In this document: positions 5,458 through 6,802 of the stretch, in pieces
How the letters are laid out: each line of letters begins with the position of its first letter
How positions within the stretch are numbered: the first letter of the stretch is position 1
From: Bacilli bacterium
GTDB lineage: Bacteria > Bacillota_I > Bacilli_A > RF39 > UBA660
Direction of reading: 5' to 3'
Length of the DNA: 6,802 nucleotides
Assembly (NCBI GenBank): GCA_017476705.1
Contig: JAFUZI010000083.1
Span: 1-6,802, forward strand
Program-made: the position numbers and the translations under genes
The notes under the pieces: generated by a model
What the model saw: only the letters and a program-made list of their open reading frames with translations
The model's database searches: none
Told to the model about the DNA's origin: nothing

Positions 5458-6159
5458 ATGAAGAGGTTATCAAGTACATTGTTAAATATAACTACAATAA
5501 TATGTTTTATAGTAAGCTTTATATATTATATGATTTTTTTAAATAGCGGATTATTTAATTATGGTCATTATACAGCAGATATAATATATCCATACTTTTT
5601 CGTTTTAACAACACCTTGTCTAAATTTATTTAGATATACGAAAAAGATAAAAACTAGTATTATTTATAATATTGTTACATCCATTATATTTTCTATAGTT
5701 ACATATTTTACTTCAGATGGTATTATACATTATTTTAAAAGCCAAAATTATAGTACTGATTATTTCTTTCCAAAGACATTTATATTTATAATTATACTTT
5801 TTGTAATTAATTATATAATGAATATGTTTTGTAAATATGAAGTGAAAGAATCAAAGCATGATAAAACAGTTTTATTATTAATTATTATGTTATTTACTAC
5901 TATTCTTGCTTTATCGCTTGATTATATATTGAAACCTGAGTCAATAGATAGAATAATGCAGATAGATTTTGCGCTTTTAATAGAATCGATTTTAATTGTT
6001 TTAATTTTAGTTAAAAGAAGTACTATTAATTCATTTCATGATTTAGATATTTTATATGCAATCTTATTTGTAATAAATGTTTTAACATTTAACCCATTTG
6101 GAGTTATACTTTCAATTCAGTTATATAAATATATAGATGAATATGGAACATTCTTATAG
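5458..6159 (+). CDS. Seven-helix membrane protein, function unknown
   Basis: This 233-residue, strongly hydrophobic protein has seven predicted membrane helices, at about residues 8-29, 39-58, 66-86, 106-126, 137-157, 170-186 and 197-222. Basic residues (KR at 2-3, RYTKKIK at 59-65, the K-rich loop 126-136, KR at 186-187) alternate perfectly with neutral or acidic loops. The topology is therefore N terminus inside and C terminus outside. No transporter, protease or enzyme motif is recognised, and there is no cleavable signal peptide. The ATG at 5458 follows GGTGAT (5449-5454). The gene has its own -10 element and terminator, so it is a single-gene unit between pcrA/tRNA-Gln and ligA. I cannot assign a family. 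Confidence 0.8.
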   Translation: MKRLSSTLLNITTIICFIVSFIYYMIFLNSGLFNYGHYTADIIYPYFFVLTTPCLNLFRYTKKIKTSIIYNIVTSIIFSIVTYFTSDGIIHYFKSQNYSTDYFFPKTFIFIIILFVINYIMNMFCKYEVKESKHDKTVLLLIIMLFTTILALSLDYILKPESIDRIMQIDFALLIESILIVLILVKRSTINSFHDLDILYAILFVINVLTFNPFGVILSIQLYKYIDEYGTFL

Positions 6160-6181
6160 TAGATTATATCTACTTTTTTTT
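6158..6181 (+). terminator. Intrinsic terminator after the membrane protein gene
   Basis: A seven-pair stem AGTAGAT/ATCTACT (6158-6164 and 6168-6174) with a TAT loop is followed by a T run (6175-6181). The stem begins within the stop codon of the gene. Confidence 0.78.
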
Positions 6182-6190
6182 AATACTTCA

Positions 6191-6199
6191 TGGTATAAT
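6191..6199 (+). promoter_or_regulatory. Extended -10 promoter of ligA
   Basis: TGG followed by TATAAT (6194-6199) is a perfect extended -10 element. The -35 position falls on the end of the preceding terminator and has no TTGACA match. Predicted transcription start is about 6205-6207, at the GGTGAT SD. Confidence 0.68.
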
Positions 6200-6205
6200 A
6201 TTAAT

Positions 6206-6211
6206 GGTGAT
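6206..6211 (+). promoter_or_regulatory. Ribosome binding site that decides the ligA start
   Basis: GGTGAT lies just before the GTG at 6216. An in-frame ATG at 6204 overlaps this site and would lie at or before the predicted transcription start, so it is a poorer start unless the message is leaderless. Confidence 0.55.
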
Positions 6212-6215
6212 TATA

Positions 6216-6802
6216 GTGATAAATAAAAGAATCGAAGAGTTAGTAAATATCTTAAATGAAGCAAGTAAAAACTATTATGAACTTGATATGCCTACTATAA
6301 CAGATCAAGAGTATGATGATTTATATAGAGAATTAGAAAACTTAGAAAAAAAATATCCTGAGTTAATACTATCTAATTCACCAACTAAAAGAGTAGGTGG
6401 TAAAGTAATAGATGAGTTTTCTAAAGTAGAGCATTCTGTTCCTATGATGTCTTTAGGTGATATATTTAATGAAGATGAAGTTAGAGAATTTGATGAAAGA
6501 GTTAAGAAAACTATATCAAATCCTAATTATGTATGTGAACTAAAAATAGATGGCCTATCTGTATCTTTATTATACAAAGATGGTAGATTAGTTAGAGGTG
6601 CAACTAGAGGTAATGGTGTAGTTGGAGAAGATATTACACATAATGTTGAAACTATTAAAAATATTCCTTTAACAATTGATTTTAAAGATGAAATTGAAGT
6701 TAGAGGAGAAATATATATGCCTAAGAAATCTTTCTTAAAATTAAATGAAGAAAGAAAAAATAATAATGAGGCATTATTTGCAAACCCTAGAAATGCAGCA
6801 GC
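6216..6802 (+). CDS. ligA: NAD-dependent DNA ligase LigA, N-terminal part (cut by window end)
   Basis: LigA seals nicks in DNA during replication and repair, using NAD to adenylate its active-site lysine. About 195 codons are present, close to 30 percent of the usual 670 or so. The NAD-binding domain Ia is complete (NYYELDMPTITDQEYDDLYREL, in two parts around residues 19-40, with the conserved Tyr and Asp residues). Next come SPTKRVGG (55-62) and HSVPMMSLGDIF (73-84), then the start of the adenylation domain with the catalytic K110 in LKIDG (109-113), RGATRGNGVVGEDITHN and EVRGEIYMP. The frame is open to the last base. GTG at 6216 is preferred on SD spacing; ATG at 6204 would add four residues. 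It has its own promoter rather than being joined to pcrA. Confidence 0.95.
   Translation, partial: MINKRIEELVNILNEASKNYYELDMPTITDQEYDDLYRELENLEKKYPELILSNSPTKRVGGKVIDEFSKVEHSVPMMSLGDIFNEDEVREFDERVKKTISNPNYVCELKIDGLSVSLLYKDGRLVRGATRGNGVVGEDITHNVETIKNIPLTIDFKDEIEVRGEIYMPKKSFLKLNEERKNNNEALFANPRNAA

Noticed and set aside
5326..6200. Mobile element integrated at the tRNA 3' end
   Set aside because: No repeat of the tRNA 3' end is seen downstream, and there is no integrase. The region holds only one membrane gene and ordinary terminators.
6204..6206. ATG as the ligA start
   Set aside because: It overlaps the GGTGAT SD and lies at or before the predicted transcription start. GTG at 6216 has a proper SD. 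The ATG is kept as an alternative only.

Overview
The window is very AT-rich, tightly packed bacterial DNA, almost certainly from a low-GC Bacillota (Bacilli-like) genome. Several things support this: the PcrA helicase and NAD-dependent DNA ligase (LigA) lie near each other, Shine-Dalgarno (SD) sequences are of the AGGTGA/AGGAGG type, genes are nearly all on one strand with gaps of a few bases, and the tRNA-Gln resembles those of Bacilli. Three genes end in TGA and tryptophan is written TGG, so the standard bacterial code fits better than the Mycoplasma code. Genus cannot be read from the sequence.

Region 1 (1-5435) looks like one transcription unit. It starts at an extended -10 promoter (76-84) and ends at a clear intrinsic terminator (5412-5435). 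In order it holds: a GT4 glycosyltransferase; an Alg14/Alg13-type two-subunit glycosyltransferase (overlapping genes); a Fic toxin-antitoxin pair (VbhA-like antitoxin overlapping a class I Fic protein); the PcrA/UvrD helicase; a 51-residue single-pass membrane protein; an A/T hairpin; and tRNA-Gln(CTG). Gaps are 3 to 17 bases or are overlaps, so surface-glycan synthesis, a toxin-antitoxin module, an essential repair and replication helicase and a tRNA may share one message.

Region 2 (5437-6181) is a single-gene unit with its own -10 element, an unrecognised seven-helix membrane protein and an intrinsic terminator. Region 3 (6191-6802) has an extended -10 promoter and the first 195 or so codons of ligA, cut by the window end.

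The most notable points are the Fic module coupled to pcrA (the two frames are separated by only TGA TTT), a repeated promoter layout in which TATAAT is followed by exactly six bases and then the SD at all three promoters, a tRNA-Gln with a CTG anticodon in an AT-rich genome, and the unannotated small membrane protein. No CRISPR array, insertion sequence, riboswitch or phage gene was seen.
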